Origin: Mesorhizobium tamadayense
Lineage (GTDB): Bacteria; Pseudomonadota; Alphaproteobacteria; Rhizobiales; Rhizobiaceae
Direction of reading: 5' to 3'
Assembly (NCBI RefSeq): GCF_003863365.1
Contig: NZ_RQXT01000029.1
Location: forward strand, 1-64,000
DNA: 64,000 bases
Made by a program: the position numbers and the translations under genes. Shown one piece after another: positions 18,702 through 28,044 of this stretch; position 1 is the stretch's first letter, and each line of letters opens with the position of its first letter. Below the pieces are notes generated by a model. It saw only the letters and a list, made by a program, of their open reading frames with translations, was not told the origin of the DNA and made no database searches.

Positions 18702-21700
18702 TCCAGCTTACGGGCATCTCGCTGGTGAACTGGCACTTGTTCGCTGTTGCCGACATGCGGTTCTCAGGCAATACGGCCGTGCTGGGCAAGAACGCCACTG
18801 GCAAATCGACGCTGATAGATCTTATACAAGCCGTAATGACCGGCGGGTCGGCCTCCTACCACAAGTTCAATCGATCCGCGGGAGAAGGCGGAAGTAGGTC
18901 CGAGCGGACGCTGCGGAGCTACTGCCTTGGCCAGACTGACCAAGCGGTCTCACTTCGACGGTCGGGATTCACACATTTGGTTCTGACGTTCGGCGGGGCG
19001 GGCCTCGAACGGCCAGTATCTCTAGGGCTCTGCATCGATATCGCCGAGAACGAGGATGCAGCGAGGGTAACCGGACGGTACGTCGTCTCCGGTGTGGCTG
19101 TAAACTCCGACATGCTTCTGGATCGGACGAAGGACGCAACGAAACCATCATCCTGGGCCACGCTCAAGATGCGGCTCGAGCAGGCCTGCGCCGATGTGGG
19201 CGGCGAGCTTTTCGAACATCAGTCGACCTCGGCCCCAAAATTCATCCGCGAGTATATGCGGATACTTTTCACCGGGCGGCGTGCGCCCGACCCCGATCGT
19301 TTCATCAAAGCATTCATCATGGCGCTGTCCTTCGAGGATATGCGATCGGTGGAGGATTTCGTATGCAGCTATCTGCTCGAACGCAACGACGTCGATATTG
19401 CAGAGCTTCGCGGTTCAGTTCAGCGCTACCAACAGATACAGTCGGACATCGCCGAACTGGATCGCAAGCTTGCGGCGCTGAGACCAATCCGAGCCGAGAT
19501 CGAGCGTTTGGCTTCGATCCTAGAGCAGGAAGACAGCGCCGAATGCATGCGTCGCCTTGCCGACTTGCTGGACGTGTCGAAGGAACATTTTCGGCTCCTT
19601 GGCCTGCGCCGGAATAAGGCAATCGAAAAAGGAACTCTTGACGGTGAGTTGTTTCGCCTAAACGACGAAATCGTCTTCCTGACAGCTGAGCTCGAGAGCG
19701 TCAGGGCGCAGATAGCGACCAGCGGCGTGGAGGCCAAGCGCTTTCAATTGCGGACCGAACTCGAACTGGAAGCCGCCGAGTACGGCAGGGTCATCGGTCG
19801 TCTAAAGGGACGGCATGCCCCGGTCGCCGCGGCTCTGAAGCTGCTCGACAGTAAGGATCGGATGCAGGCTCTTGGTCTCGGGCTGGGCAGGCTTCTGGAC
19901 GATCTGTCCAGGATTAGGGACGAAAGCGGCCCGCTTCTTCCGCCAGCCTGGCCGCGAAATCCCATTCTGATGGACCAGTTGATCGCGTCAGCGGCCAGTA
20001 CAGCGGCGGAGCGCCTCGAGCGGGTGACTGGCAAACGTGACGATAGCATAGCGCAGCGCGTTGCTGCTGAAGGCAGGGCCGCCGATATTGCCGCGAGGCT
20101 CGGACAGAGCAGGCAGGGTACGGTGACACTGAACCGCCACGTGGCAAGCTTAATGGACTTGCTTCGCGAACGAGGCATGCGGCCGCGCGCACTTTGCGAG
20201 GTATTGGACCTTTCCGACGAGACATGGCGTGTTGCAGCCGAGGCACTGCTCGGACGGGATCGGGAAACCATCATGGTCGACCCCGATCATGCTGAGGAGG
20301 CGGTCACCCTGCTTCGTCGCGAACGCGGACGTTTCCCGGGCTGCAGGGTCGCGAACACACGCAAGCTGAGATCGAGCGTCGGCGTTCCGGCATCCGGAAG
20401 CCTTGCATCGGTTTTCACGAGCGACGACGCAATTGCGATGTCCTTCGTGATATCGCGCCTGGGCAGCGTGAGGCTGGCGCGTTCTCAAGTCGAACTGATG
20501 GCGGACGGACGTGCCGTTATGGACGACGGGTCCTATTATGACGGCCTGGTCGTGGAGATTAGGGTCGCAAGCGACTTCAAGATTGGCAAAGTGGCAGCGA
20601 CGCTGATGACAGGCGTCCTCGAAAAGGAATTCGCCGACGAGTCGGCAATAGCCAAGACGCATTTGGCGAACGAACGATTGCTGTCCGATATTTTCGAACG
20701 GCTGGTTCGTCTTTGCTCGGATTTTGGTGAAGGCGATCGTCTTGAGACGCTGAGCATCGCTTTGGCCGATAGCGAAGAGCGAAAAAGGGATTTGCTTGAC
20801 CGCCTGGAACGCGTTGGCCTGCTGGTGGACCCAAAATTGGATGAGTCCCGAAAGCTTCTCGATGGCAGAATCGCTGGTCTGCGCGAAGAGCGAGAAACCA
20901 ATCAAAAAAAGATCGGCGCTTTGGAGACCGAACTGGCACAGCTAAGCCGAGTGTTAGGCGACGGCCAAGCGATACGGGGGTCCTGGTGGTCTGTAAAGCA
21001 TCGTCTCCGGCTGTTTCGCGAACGGGTGAGATCGCAGGCCCTATTCCAACGGCTCCGTCCAAAGTATGCCGAACTCCGAGCAGCCAAGACTGATGCGGCG
21101 CTGTCGCAGCAGTTGGAGGGTTATCTCAAACGCTTGACCAGCGACCGTCAGGGTTGCGACGCGGTCATCAGGGATAAGGTGTCGGACTACCTATACAGCT
21201 TCGGCGTACAAAGGCCCTTCGATGCCAACTCGTCAATCTTTCAGCACATGAAGCCATGGGTGGAGCAGACCATCGCCGTGCTCGAGGGTAACGATCTGGT
21301 TCGTTATCGGCGCCAAGCCGACGAGGCAGCTGAGCGCATCACCTTCTTTTTCCGCACATCCTTTGTCCAGGAGATCAACAGTCGCTTCCGAGACCTCGAA
21401 CGCGAAATCGACGACGTTCGCCAGGCTCTGCGGAGCAAGCAGCTTCATGGCGAGGTCTATTCCCTCCATGCGCTTGTCCGTCCAGAGTTCCGGGACCTCT
21501 ACAATCTGGCTAGAACCAGCGAAACGGACGACAAAATCCTTTCGCTGTTGTTCTCGGCCGACCAGGTCGACCATCCCTACCGTGCCGTCATCGAACAGGT
21601 CGAGCGGCTTCTGCGTGATGAACAATCCGGTTTCGAGCGATACCAGGATTATCGCAACTACTACACATTCGAGCTTAAGATGAAGGACGTCGATAGCGGC

Positions 21701-22186
21701 CACGAGACGACGTATGACCGCAGACGTGGCGTTGCAAGCGGCGCGGAGCGTCAGGTGCCGTTCTACGTCATCATAGGAGCGGCCCTTTCAAGCATCTATC
21801 ACGGAACACGCCGCTCGGCAGAGTTGCCTGGGCTGGGGTTGGCCGTGTTCGACGAAGCGTTCAGCAAGATGGACGGTCAAAACCAGCGGACGATGCTCGA
21901 GTTCTATAACGAGATCGGTCTGCAGGTACTAATCGCTGCCCCGACCGAGAAACGCGCAGTCGTTTACGAGAATTTGGATAGCGTGGTGGATGTTTACAGG
22001 TTCGGCAATACGGCCGAGGTGGAAGTGTCGAAGATCAAAGACCGCGTCCGCGATGCTATGCGAGAAGCGAACCCCGACCATCTTACGGACGAGGCTCTTC
22101 TGCTTCGGATCACCGATCTGGTGAACGACACCATCCCAGCGAGTGCGTCGAGTGGCGGGACGGATCGCGATGAGACAATTCACTAA
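18698..22186 (+). CDS. jetC: Wadjet SMC-like ATPase JetC
   Basis: A 1162-residue SMC/MukB-like ATPase. The Walker A motif GKNATGKST is at 30-38. The C-terminal head has a conserved SGAERQVPFYV signature-like segment and a Walker B, LGLAVFDEAFSKMDGQN, at about 1070-1090. Between them lie long coiled-coil arms and a hinge-like region around 500-640. In Wadjet it forms the loop-extruding motor with JetA and JetB. The ATG overlaps the jetB stop (ATGA), and the 3' end overlaps jetD by 17 bases. No lesion is visible. Confidence 0.93.
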   Translation: MIQLTGISLVNWHLFAVADMRFSGNTAVLGKNATGKSTLIDLIQAVMTGGSASYHKFNRSAGEGGSRSERTLRSYCLGQTDQAVSLRRSGFTHLVLTFGGAGLERPVSLGLCIDIAENEDAARVTGRYVVSGVAVNSDMLLDRTKDATKPSSWATLKMRLEQACADVGGELFEHQSTSAPKFIREYMRILFTGRRAPDPDRFIKAFIMALSFEDMRSVEDFVCSYLLERNDVDIAELRGSVQRYQQIQSDIAELDRKLAALRPIRAEIERLASILEQEDSAECMRRLADLLDVSKEHFRLLGLRRNKAIEKGTLDGELFRLNDEIVFLTAELESVRAQIATSGVEAKRFQLRTELELEAAEYGRVIGRLKGRHAPVAAALKLLDSKDRMQALGLGLGRLLDDLSRIRDESGPLLPPAWPRNPILMDQLIASAASTAAERLERVTGKRDDSIAQRVAAEGRAADIAARLGQSRQGTVTLNRHVASLMDLLRERGMRPRALCEVLDLSDETWRVAAEALLGRDRETIMVDPDHAEEAVTLLRRERGRFPGCRVANTRKLRSSVGVPASGSLASVFTSDDAIAMSFVISRLGSVRLARSQVELMADGRAVMDDGSYYDGLVVEIRVASDFKIGKVAATLMTGVLEKEFADESAIAKTHLANERLLSDIFERLVRLCSDFGEGDRLETLSIALADSEERKRDLLDRLERVGLLVDPKLDESRKLLDGRIAGLREERETNQKKIGALETELAQLSRVLGDGQAIRGSWWSVKHRLRLFRERVRSQALFQRLRPKYAELRAAKTDAALSQQLEGYLKRLTSDRQGCDAVIRDKVSDYLYSFGVQRPFDANSSIFQHMKPWVEQTIAVLEGNDLVRYRRQADEAAERITFFFRTSFVQEINSRFRDLEREIDDVRQALRSKQLHGEVYSLHALVRPEFRDLYNLARTSETDDKILSLLFSADQVDHPYRAVIEQVERLLRDEQSGFERYQDYRNYYTFELKMKDVDSGHETTYDRRRGVASGAERQVPFYVIIGAALSSIYHGTRRSAELPGLGLAVFDEAFSKMDGQNQRTMLEFYNEIGLQVLIAAPTEKRAVVYENLDSVVDVYRFGNTAEVEVSKIKDRVRDAMREANPDHLTDEALLLRITDLVNDTIPASASSGGTDRDETIH

Positions 22187-23363
22187 TCTGGAGGCAATGA
22201 TCGACGACCTGCTCATTCGTTTGGAGAGCCGAGCGCATGAGCGAAGGCTGCTGGCCTATCCGGGAAAGTTCGCAAGTATTGCGAGCGAGGACGATTTCAT
22301 GGTTCGGCTGAAGTCGCTCGAGGCCGATGGTGCTTTGTTCGTCAAGCGCGCTCGTGTGGACGGGGTGGACATGGTCGTCAGCATCCGCCCCGGGGATATC
22401 GCGAAGCTCTACGCTTATCGCGGTCGAACCTCTTCGAGGACCTTGTCATTGGAGGCGGTCGATACGATTCGGGCGCTTCCTGAACTACCCCCGAATGCGG
22501 AATGGGTGCTTGAGCTAGTCGAGCATGCCTGGTCGCGGAACGTAGCTTGGTCGGGCCTGAAACCCGGTGATACCAAAACACTCGCTGCTGCGCTCAGCTT
22601 GGCAAAGGCCTTGAACGGTCTCCGGGGGCAAGCTGGAGATCTGGTCTCAGTCGACTACAGGACGTTCTCCCGACGCAGCTGCGGCGATAGCAAGGTGCTA
22701 GAGAGGCGTATCAGGCTTGTCGTCGAGCTTCTGAACCGACTCTATCCTGCGCCTGTTGGCGACGGTTCGCTGGACGACGTGGACGTGTTGGCCGAGTTGG
22801 GCGTCGTCAAGTTCCCGCAACCATTGCTCGTCAGCGGAACACTCTCGCTGGATGGCGTCGCCTTGCCCAGTGTGCCGTTTATCGGGTTACCGACTGAACA
22901 GTCCTTCAGACTTGGTGTAACACACCCGTCGTACGTTTTGCTGGTGGAGAACTTCTCGTCCTTCATTCGGCATTGTCGCGAGGTAAACGACGAAAGCGAT
23001 GCTCTAGTCGTCTATGCTGGTGGGTTTCCAGCTAGAGCGATCTTGAGATCGATATTGTCGCTGGTCGTTCAGACCGACTGCCCGATCTATCATTGGGGCG
23101 ATGTTGATCAGGGCGGTCTCAGAATATTCGCCTACCTTGAGGCCGCCCTGCAGCGCGTCGGCCGAAATCTAGTGCCGCATCTCATGACTGCAGAGCTTCT
23201 AGTTCACCGAGGTAGACCAGCGAACCGCCCTATGCCTGCAATGCCTCGTGCCGTCTCGAAGTCGGCATTGTCGGCATTGTGGTCATCGATGCTCAATTTG
23301 CCGTCGCCACTGGAGTTGGAACAGGAGGAACTCGATCCGATCTCGCCACTCGTCGAAAGGTAA
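22170..23363 (+). CDS. jetD: Wadjet nuclease subunit JetD (TOPRIM)
   Basis: The 397-residue product is the DUF3322/DUF2220-type JetD. Its TOPRIM-like centre is visible as LLVENFSSF (Glu260) and YHWGDVDQGGLRI (Asp311 and Asp313, the DxD pair), which bind metal for DNA cleavage. JetD cuts the circular DNA after loop extrusion stalls. The frame is open 27 bases further upstream, but the ATG at 22170 gives the usual N-terminus and a 17-base overlap with jetC. It is the last gene of the operon; the next gene is convergent. Confidence 0.92.
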   Translation: MRQFTNLEAMIDDLLIRLESRAHERRLLAYPGKFASIASEDDFMVRLKSLEADGALFVKRARVDGVDMVVSIRPGDIAKLYAYRGRTSSRTLSLEAVDTIRALPELPPNAEWVLELVEHAWSRNVAWSGLKPGDTKTLAAALSLAKALNGLRGQAGDLVSVDYRTFSRRSCGDSKVLERRIRLVVELLNRLYPAPVGDGSLDDVDVLAELGVVKFPQPLLVSGTLSLDGVALPSVPFIGLPTEQSFRLGVTHPSYVLLVENFSSFIRHCREVNDESDALVVYAGGFPARAILRSILSLVVQTDCPIYHWGDVDQGGLRIFAYLEAALQRVGRNLVPHLMTAELLVHRGRPANRPMPAMPRAVSKSALSALWSSMLNLPSPLELEQEELDPISPLVER

Positions 23364-23583
23364 ACCATCTCGCATGTTCGGAACATCGATCTAAGGCAGC
23401 GTTCGGCTGCTCGTCGAAAGAGGTATTCCGCTTTCTCACCAGGTGCTCGCAAACCGTCTCGCGGGCAGTCGCTTGGATAAGTCTCGAGCGGGCGACCGAA
23501 CTGAGGCGCAAAGCGGTCATTTGTTGAAGATCAGACTGAATGTCAGAAAAGCGATCAAAGCTGCAGTCGCCCCGAAACAAGGT

Positions 23584-25047
23584 TTATATCGGTTTAAACA
23601 TGCTCTCAGCGGTGTCCGAATTAAGCCGCGCCCAGAATTCCATCGCGTAACGATCGGTCATGCCGGCAACGAAGTCGCATACTTCGCGGGCCTTAACTGA
23701 CACGTGGGCAGCTTTTCTTATTCGCTCACGGACATCTGCCGGCATCAGTAGATCACCACGATCGCCCATTAGCGCTTCAAAAATATCGGACACAAGGTCG
23801 TAGCCACGGTATTCGCCGAGCTTGACCCGTGGCGCGTAGATGGCCGCAATGAAGGTATACTGCTTGAGCACCTCCTTGCGCAGGCGGATCTCCCTTGGCC
23901 AAATCACATCACTGAGCGCTGGGCATTCCTCGTTATAGTCCAGCTCCACCGCTTCGATAAATCTATGAACCAGCTCGGAAGAGAACTGAGTCCGCGCGTA
24001 GCCGTCCTCACTCAACTTCCGCGATGCCTTGTATGCCCTTGTGAGTTGGAGAAGCAGGTTGTCGCTCTTGCCATCCTCTTCCCCCGACGCCGCTTCACCA
24101 ATCTCCGAAAAGATGTCGATCAGGACGGCTTGCACATCGACCCGCCCAATAGCCTCCCTTTCGCCCATCTGCTTGGAAACGGCAGCGGCTACTTCGTCCA
24201 GCAACGCGTCGTCGGATGCGAGCATTTCTGCCGGGGTAAGGAAACCGACTTTCAGACAATCCTCTAGATCATATACCGAGTAGGCGATGTCGTCGGCCAT
24301 ATCCATGATGGCACACTCGATCGTCTTGAATTGCTTGCCTTTAGGAAGTTGGTAGTCCCCTAGAACAGACCTTTTGATGTTGGCGATGATTTCGCTTTCC
24401 GATCCGTAGTAGCCCTTCTCCAGCTTGGCATCGCTCTTCCGGACCGTTGCGATACGCTTATCGTATTTAAGCGTCGCGGCTAGCGTACGGTGGCACAAGT
24501 TCAGTCCTGCGCGGTCGTCACCCCCGACGGGAGTCTTGTACCTTTCCTTCTTCTCAAGCCGAGTGAGAATGCGAAAAGTCTGCGCGTTGCCTTCAAACCC
24601 GCCATACTGCAGCATTGCCTTGTCTAGTGCGCGTTCCCCGTTGTGACCGAAAGGCGGATGCCCGATGTCATGAACCAAGCTGGCGGTGGCACAAAGGCTG
24701 CCCTTGATCGGGTCGTGCTTCAGGACTTCGGGATGTCTATGGTTTAGGCGCTCGGCAATGCCTTGAGCAATCTGCGCAACCTCAAGGGAATGGGTCAGGC
24801 GGTTCCTAAAAAAATCTGACTCATGACCGGGGAAAACCTGGGTCTTCCCCTGCTGCCGGCGGAAGCTTGCGCTGTGCACTATACGCCCGTAATCACGCGT
24901 ATAATTGTCGCGCCACTCCTTGTCGTGATCGTCGGGCTTGGTGACTTCCCGGGTCTCGTCCTCTTTTCGATATAGAGGTTTTAGCGGCTTAGCCGGCTGC
25001 GGGCTGATCTCCACCTTGGTCGTTTGGCCGGTACCCGTCGTTTTCAT
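23584..25047 (-). CDS. dGTPase-family HD phosphohydrolase
   Basis: A 487-residue dNTP triphosphohydrolase that would convert dGTP or other dNTPs to the nucleoside and tripositive-phosphate product. The HD motifs are clear: NRLTHSLEVAQIA (His86), SLVHDIGHPPFGHNGE (HD at 126-127) and ECAIMDMADDIAYSVYDLED. The Dgt-type N-terminal segment YGRIVHSASFRRQQGKTQVFP is present. A TTG start lies further upstream; the ATG at 25047, preceded by AAGG, was chosen. It may be either housekeeping or part of the neighbouring defence cluster, since dNTP depletion is a known antiphage strategy and the gene runs in the same direction as the PEP-synthase-like gene. Confidence 0.88.
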   Translation of the reverse strand: MKTTGTGQTTKVEISPQPAKPLKPLYRKEDETREVTKPDDHDKEWRDNYTRDYGRIVHSASFRRQQGKTQVFPGHESDFFRNRLTHSLEVAQIAQGIAERLNHRHPEVLKHDPIKGSLCATASLVHDIGHPPFGHNGERALDKAMLQYGGFEGNAQTFRILTRLEKKERYKTPVGGDDRAGLNLCHRTLAATLKYDKRIATVRKSDAKLEKGYYGSESEIIANIKRSVLGDYQLPKGKQFKTIECAIMDMADDIAYSVYDLEDCLKVGFLTPAEMLASDDALLDEVAAAVSKQMGEREAIGRVDVQAVLIDIFSEIGEAASGEEDGKSDNLLLQLTRAYKASRKLSEDGYARTQFSSELVHRFIEAVELDYNEECPALSDVIWPREIRLRKEVLKQYTFIAAIYAPRVKLGEYRGYDLVSDIFEALMGDRGDLLMPADVRERIRKAAHVSVKAREVCDFVAGMTDRYAMEFWARLNSDTAESMFKPI

Positions 25048-25165
25048 TAGCCGCTGCCTTACGCTTTTCTGCGCGTTGTGCTGCACGCAGAGCAATGGCC
25101 TCCCGGAAGGTGTCCATTTCGGCGTCTGCCTGTTTTCTCGCTTCTATCACAGCCATTAACACCAT
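24989..25165 (-). CDS. Small ORF overlapping the dGTPase start
   Basis: A 58-codon frame starts at ATG 25165 and ends in TAA at 24989, overlapping the dGTPase start in another frame by about 59 bases. The product is Ala-rich and highly charged and probably forms one helix (REAIALRAAQRAEKRKAAAN). It could serve translational coupling of the dGTPase. No family is recognised, and a chance frame is possible. Confidence 0.35.
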   Translation of the reverse strand: MVLMAVIEARKQADAEMDTFREAIALRAAQRAEKRKAAANENDGYRPNDQGGDQPAAG

Positions 25166-25242
25166 AACATTCTCCCCTTTTCAATCGGCACTGCCACCGT
25201 CTGTTCTCATTATGTTCTTTTTTCGAGCAAAGGACAATCCTC

Positions 25243-26877
25243 TCACGGAACAGCGTTAACCCTTTGTTTAGGAACGCAAATCCTTGCTGGGACGCCTGAT
25301 TTCCTGATTACATCGGCGACATGGCTTGTAAGGCCGACTTCACCGTCAAGGATTAGCCCAGCGTTCGCAGGGAAAGATTCCAACATTGTTCGCAGCGCTT
25401 CCAAGCCGTCCTCGACCCTAAATGAAATCCATTTCGACCGCTCTCCTGGTACAACCACATGACCGGCCGATGCACTCCGACCACGGTGCAACTGAACAAC
25501 CCAAACTGCGTTGCCGTCATACACCCATTCGAAACGCACGGAACCGAGGGTCGTTGCAAGCTTGTCGTGGAGCGCCGTCACCTTCTCCACCAAATTTTCA
25601 GACAAGAGCCCAGGTCCGACAGTTCCTTGCATGAAGGCCTCGCCTGTGCCCTGCGTGCCCTCGATATAAAGACGGCCGTCAGCGCCCTCAATCGCCGCAC
25701 CGGAATGCGTGGCCGGCACGCCGCGCTGGCAGATAATAGAGGCGATTGCTGTACCGCTAGGATCTTCGCTGGCCAGCAGCTTGAAAGGGTCGACCCAACC
25801 GCGCGTGGTAGTGAATTTTCCGGGCACCTGCTCATTGGGGCAGGTTCGGGTCCACCATTCGCTCGATCCGGTTTCATCGCCGAATGTAAAGGGCGGCAAA
25901 CGGCGTCCGATAACCGTCGTCTTCGGCACGGCTACGCCAGCCAGGTGGGCAACGAGCAATCCGTATGCTTTGTCGCCCATCATCCTGGAAAAGTCGTTGG
26001 GCCACGAAGCTTCGACGCGGTTCAAACGCAGGGGTTCGTGTTCGTCGAATTCCCAATAGAGGACATGCGATCGCTTGTAGCCACACGGAGACGGATGCAA
26101 GCTGAACTCCAGTCGGGCGCCCTTTGCATCACTAAAAGCCGGCGCGAACCCATAGACGATCTCGAAGGCGCGCTGTGCCCACGAGGCCGGAAGCGAAGCA
26201 AAGCCCGCTTTCTCGACGCCCCGCGGCGTGGCGTCGGGCTTGAACTCGACCACCTGATCGAGAATCACGCCAGAAACGCCTCCGTCACTTACGTCGATGG
26301 TCTCGTTGGCAATAGTGAAGTCGCCTTGCAGGGCGAGCCTCTCAAGCGCGGAAAGCACCTCGTCGCGCGTTTTTAAGGCATAGAGGAACTCACGGCTCTG
26401 GGTAGCAGTCTGTTTGAAACTGCGGATATTCACCGTGCCATAGGCGCATCGCTCAAAAAGTGCGTCGATGGCCTTTCCAATGTCGGAAAAGCGGTGGTTC
26501 GGCTCCACGCCCGCCAGGCGACAGTATGCCAGCACTGGGCCAGAGGGCGACGGCGCAAAGCTGACAAACTGCGCGACATTGAAATGATCGGCAAGCCGAT
26601 CCAACGTGGCATCCTTACGAAAAGACAATGCCCCGCCGGGGTGTGTCGGTTTTCCGTTCGGAGCCATTGTCAAAACTGCCGCATCGCCACATTCAGACTC
26701 TTGCTGAGTCGCTGGTTTATACATTGCGGACCGTAAACGCTCGGTTGGCAAATGACCAAGCCAGAATGCGCGTTTGCGAGCGCCATAGTGGCACACTCCT
26801 ATCCTATGCAGAGCGGCGGCGTCGATACGCAATGAACTGCCTGTGGTTCTGAGAAGCGGGACCTTTCCTGGCGCCAT
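25243..26877 (-). CDS. PEP-synthase / rifampin-phosphotransferase-like enzyme
   Basis: A 544-residue protein with the pyruvate-phosphate dikinase type nucleotide-binding domain: NIRSFKQTATQSREF and GGVSGVILDQVV in the first half, and VRFEWVYDGNAVWVVQLHRG (about 455-475), which corresponds to the usual DIEWA...ILQARP. It ends in a swivelling His domain, where GLTSHVADVIRKSGVP holds the expected phospho-His. No PEP-binding barrel follows, so it resembles rifampin phosphotransferases in architecture and would phosphorylate some other acceptor. The open frame extends upstream, but the ATG at 26877 lies 4 bases after the HTH stop, pointing to one operon. Its substrate is unknown. Confidence 0.7.
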   Translation of the reverse strand: MAPGKVPLLRTTGSSLRIDAAALHRIGVCHYGARKRAFWLGHLPTERLRSAMYKPATQQESECGDAAVLTMAPNGKPTHPGGALSFRKDATLDRLADHFNVAQFVSFAPSPSGPVLAYCRLAGVEPNHRFSDIGKAIDALFERCAYGTVNIRSFKQTATQSREFLYALKTRDEVLSALERLALQGDFTIANETIDVSDGGVSGVILDQVVEFKPDATPRGVEKAGFASLPASWAQRAFEIVYGFAPAFSDAKGARLEFSLHPSPCGYKRSHVLYWEFDEHEPLRLNRVEASWPNDFSRMMGDKAYGLLVAHLAGVAVPKTTVIGRRLPPFTFGDETGSSEWWTRTCPNEQVPGKFTTTRGWVDPFKLLASEDPSGTAIASIICQRGVPATHSGAAIEGADGRLYIEGTQGTGEAFMQGTVGPGLLSENLVEKVTALHDKLATTLGSVRFEWVYDGNAVWVVQLHRGRSASAGHVVVPGERSKWISFRVEDGLEALRTMLESFPANAGLILDGEVGLTSHVADVIRKSGVPARICVPKQRVNAVP

Positions 26878-26881
26878 GGCA

Positions 26882-27202
26882 TTACGCAAGAGCCGACAGT
26901 TCTCGCAAAATATGCAAAATATGCTTTCTTCGTTCTGGAGCGGCCGCGGCAATTCCTTCTATTAAGGCTTCAACTTCAGCCTTATCAGGCTCGGACCTCT
27001 CCGAAACCCAGGCTTCCAGTTTGGCAGCCATGAGCTTGGAAACAGGCACGACGCCGCGCAGAACCTTGCTAATGTGCGCCTGTGAACGACCGCAATATGC
27101 ACCAAGTTGCGTTTGGGTAGTGCGTGTTTGCACGGACACGGACATGACACGTCGGAGAAGATCTTGCACGTTGACGAAATCCCAGTAATGCATAAAGTGC
27201 AT
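26882..27202 (-). CDS. XRE-like HTH regulator of the nucleotide-handling cluster
   Basis: A small protein with a helix-turn-helix, TQTQLGAYCGRSQAHISKVL, near its N-terminus and a helical C-terminus. It is probably the autoregulator of the two divergent arms. The start is uncertain. The ATG at 27202 lies inside an inverted repeat that looks like the operator, and the ATG at 27145 is an alternative that leaves the HTH intact. No good ribosome binding site marks either. The stop is 4 bases before the PEP-synthase-like gene. Confidence 0.65.
   Translation of the reverse strand: MHFMHYWDFVNVQDLLRRVMSVSVQTRTTQTQLGAYCGRSQAHISKVLRGVVPVSKLMAAKLEAWVSERSEPDKAEVEALIEGIAAAAPERRKHILHILRELSALA
27171..27202 (+). 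promoter_or_regulatory. Candidate promoter with operator palindrome
   Basis: TTGACG at 27171 and TAAAGT at 27193 are spaced by 16 bases. The second box lies inside an inverted repeat, ATGCA-TAAAG-TGCAT (27188-27202). A repressor bound there would block transcription of the plus-strand arm, so the adjacent HTH protein is the natural candidate. Confidence 0.4.
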
Positions 27203-27220
27203 ATATCGAAGAGGCAATTT

Positions 27221-28044
27221 ATGCAACAGGTCGTCGCGCTCGCAGCCAGCCAGCCGATATTTTTGAATTTGCCCGCCCCGGACACCGAGGTCATGAGCAA
27301 CGTGCTTTGGGGGCGATTCGAGGACGTCTTTACCCCGGCATTCTGGGCCGCCCAGGCCTGGATGGACCCGTCGCACGCTGACGGAAATTTCTCCTTGGGC
27401 AGAAGCCTGGCTGAGGAACTGGCAGCCTGCCTGCTAGGTGGGCATGGCGCGCCCGCAGAAGTCGGCCTGGCCGCCTCCAACGTGTCGCGACTCATCTCCG
27501 TGAGCACGGTCCCACCCTATCTCATGCAACAGCAGTCGAGCTTCTGTCTCGACCGCTCTCTGTAAACGGCAGGTGGGTAAGATACAGGTTTGCCAATACA
27601 AGGGCTCGCTATTTGGCGGGCAGCCTAGAAGCATTGCCGCATATACAAGAGAGCGAACTGGACGATATTGAGTTGCGAAACCGCCTTTGTGCTTTGCCGG
27701 GGATCGGCCTCAAAACCGCATCTTGGATCGTCCGAAATCAGCGCGGCAGCGATCAAGTGGCCATTCTCGACGTGCACATCATGCGAGCTGGGATCATGAT
27801 GGGCGTGTTTGAAAAAGGCTCCAGTCCAACGCGTGGGTATTTAGGTCTGGAAGCAAAATTTCTGACTTTCTGCCGATCAGTAAGTGTCCGGCCATCGCAA
27901 ATGGACGCCGTTATGTGGCGCACCATGCGGAATGTTGGTCCGATCCTAATGGGCATCTTGATTCCTTCTTCGAATTCCCGCTCTAATGCTTTGACATACA
28001 GTGAGGGAGATTCGGATGTCGGGGGGCGGCGGAGGAGGCGGTAG
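27221..28044 (+). pseudogene. OGG-type DNA glycosylase, frameshifted
   Basis: The ATG at 27221, with GAAGAGG upstream, opens a frame (PIFLNLPAPDTEVMSNVLWG, then SLGRSLAEELAACLLGG) that is interrupted near 27478. One missing base would restore the continuous reading GLAAF-QRVATHLREHG, then RYRFANTRARYLAGSLEA. The downstream part has the helix-hairpin-helix CALPGIGLKTASWIVRN, the catalytic Lys in that segment and the Asp in ILDVHIMRAG, as in 8-oxoguanine glycosylase (OGG-like) proteins. The 3' end overlaps the next gene by 29 bases. OGG-like proteins of this kind are reported in type IV CBASS loci. Whether the lesion is real or an assembly error cannot be told. Confidence 0.7.
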
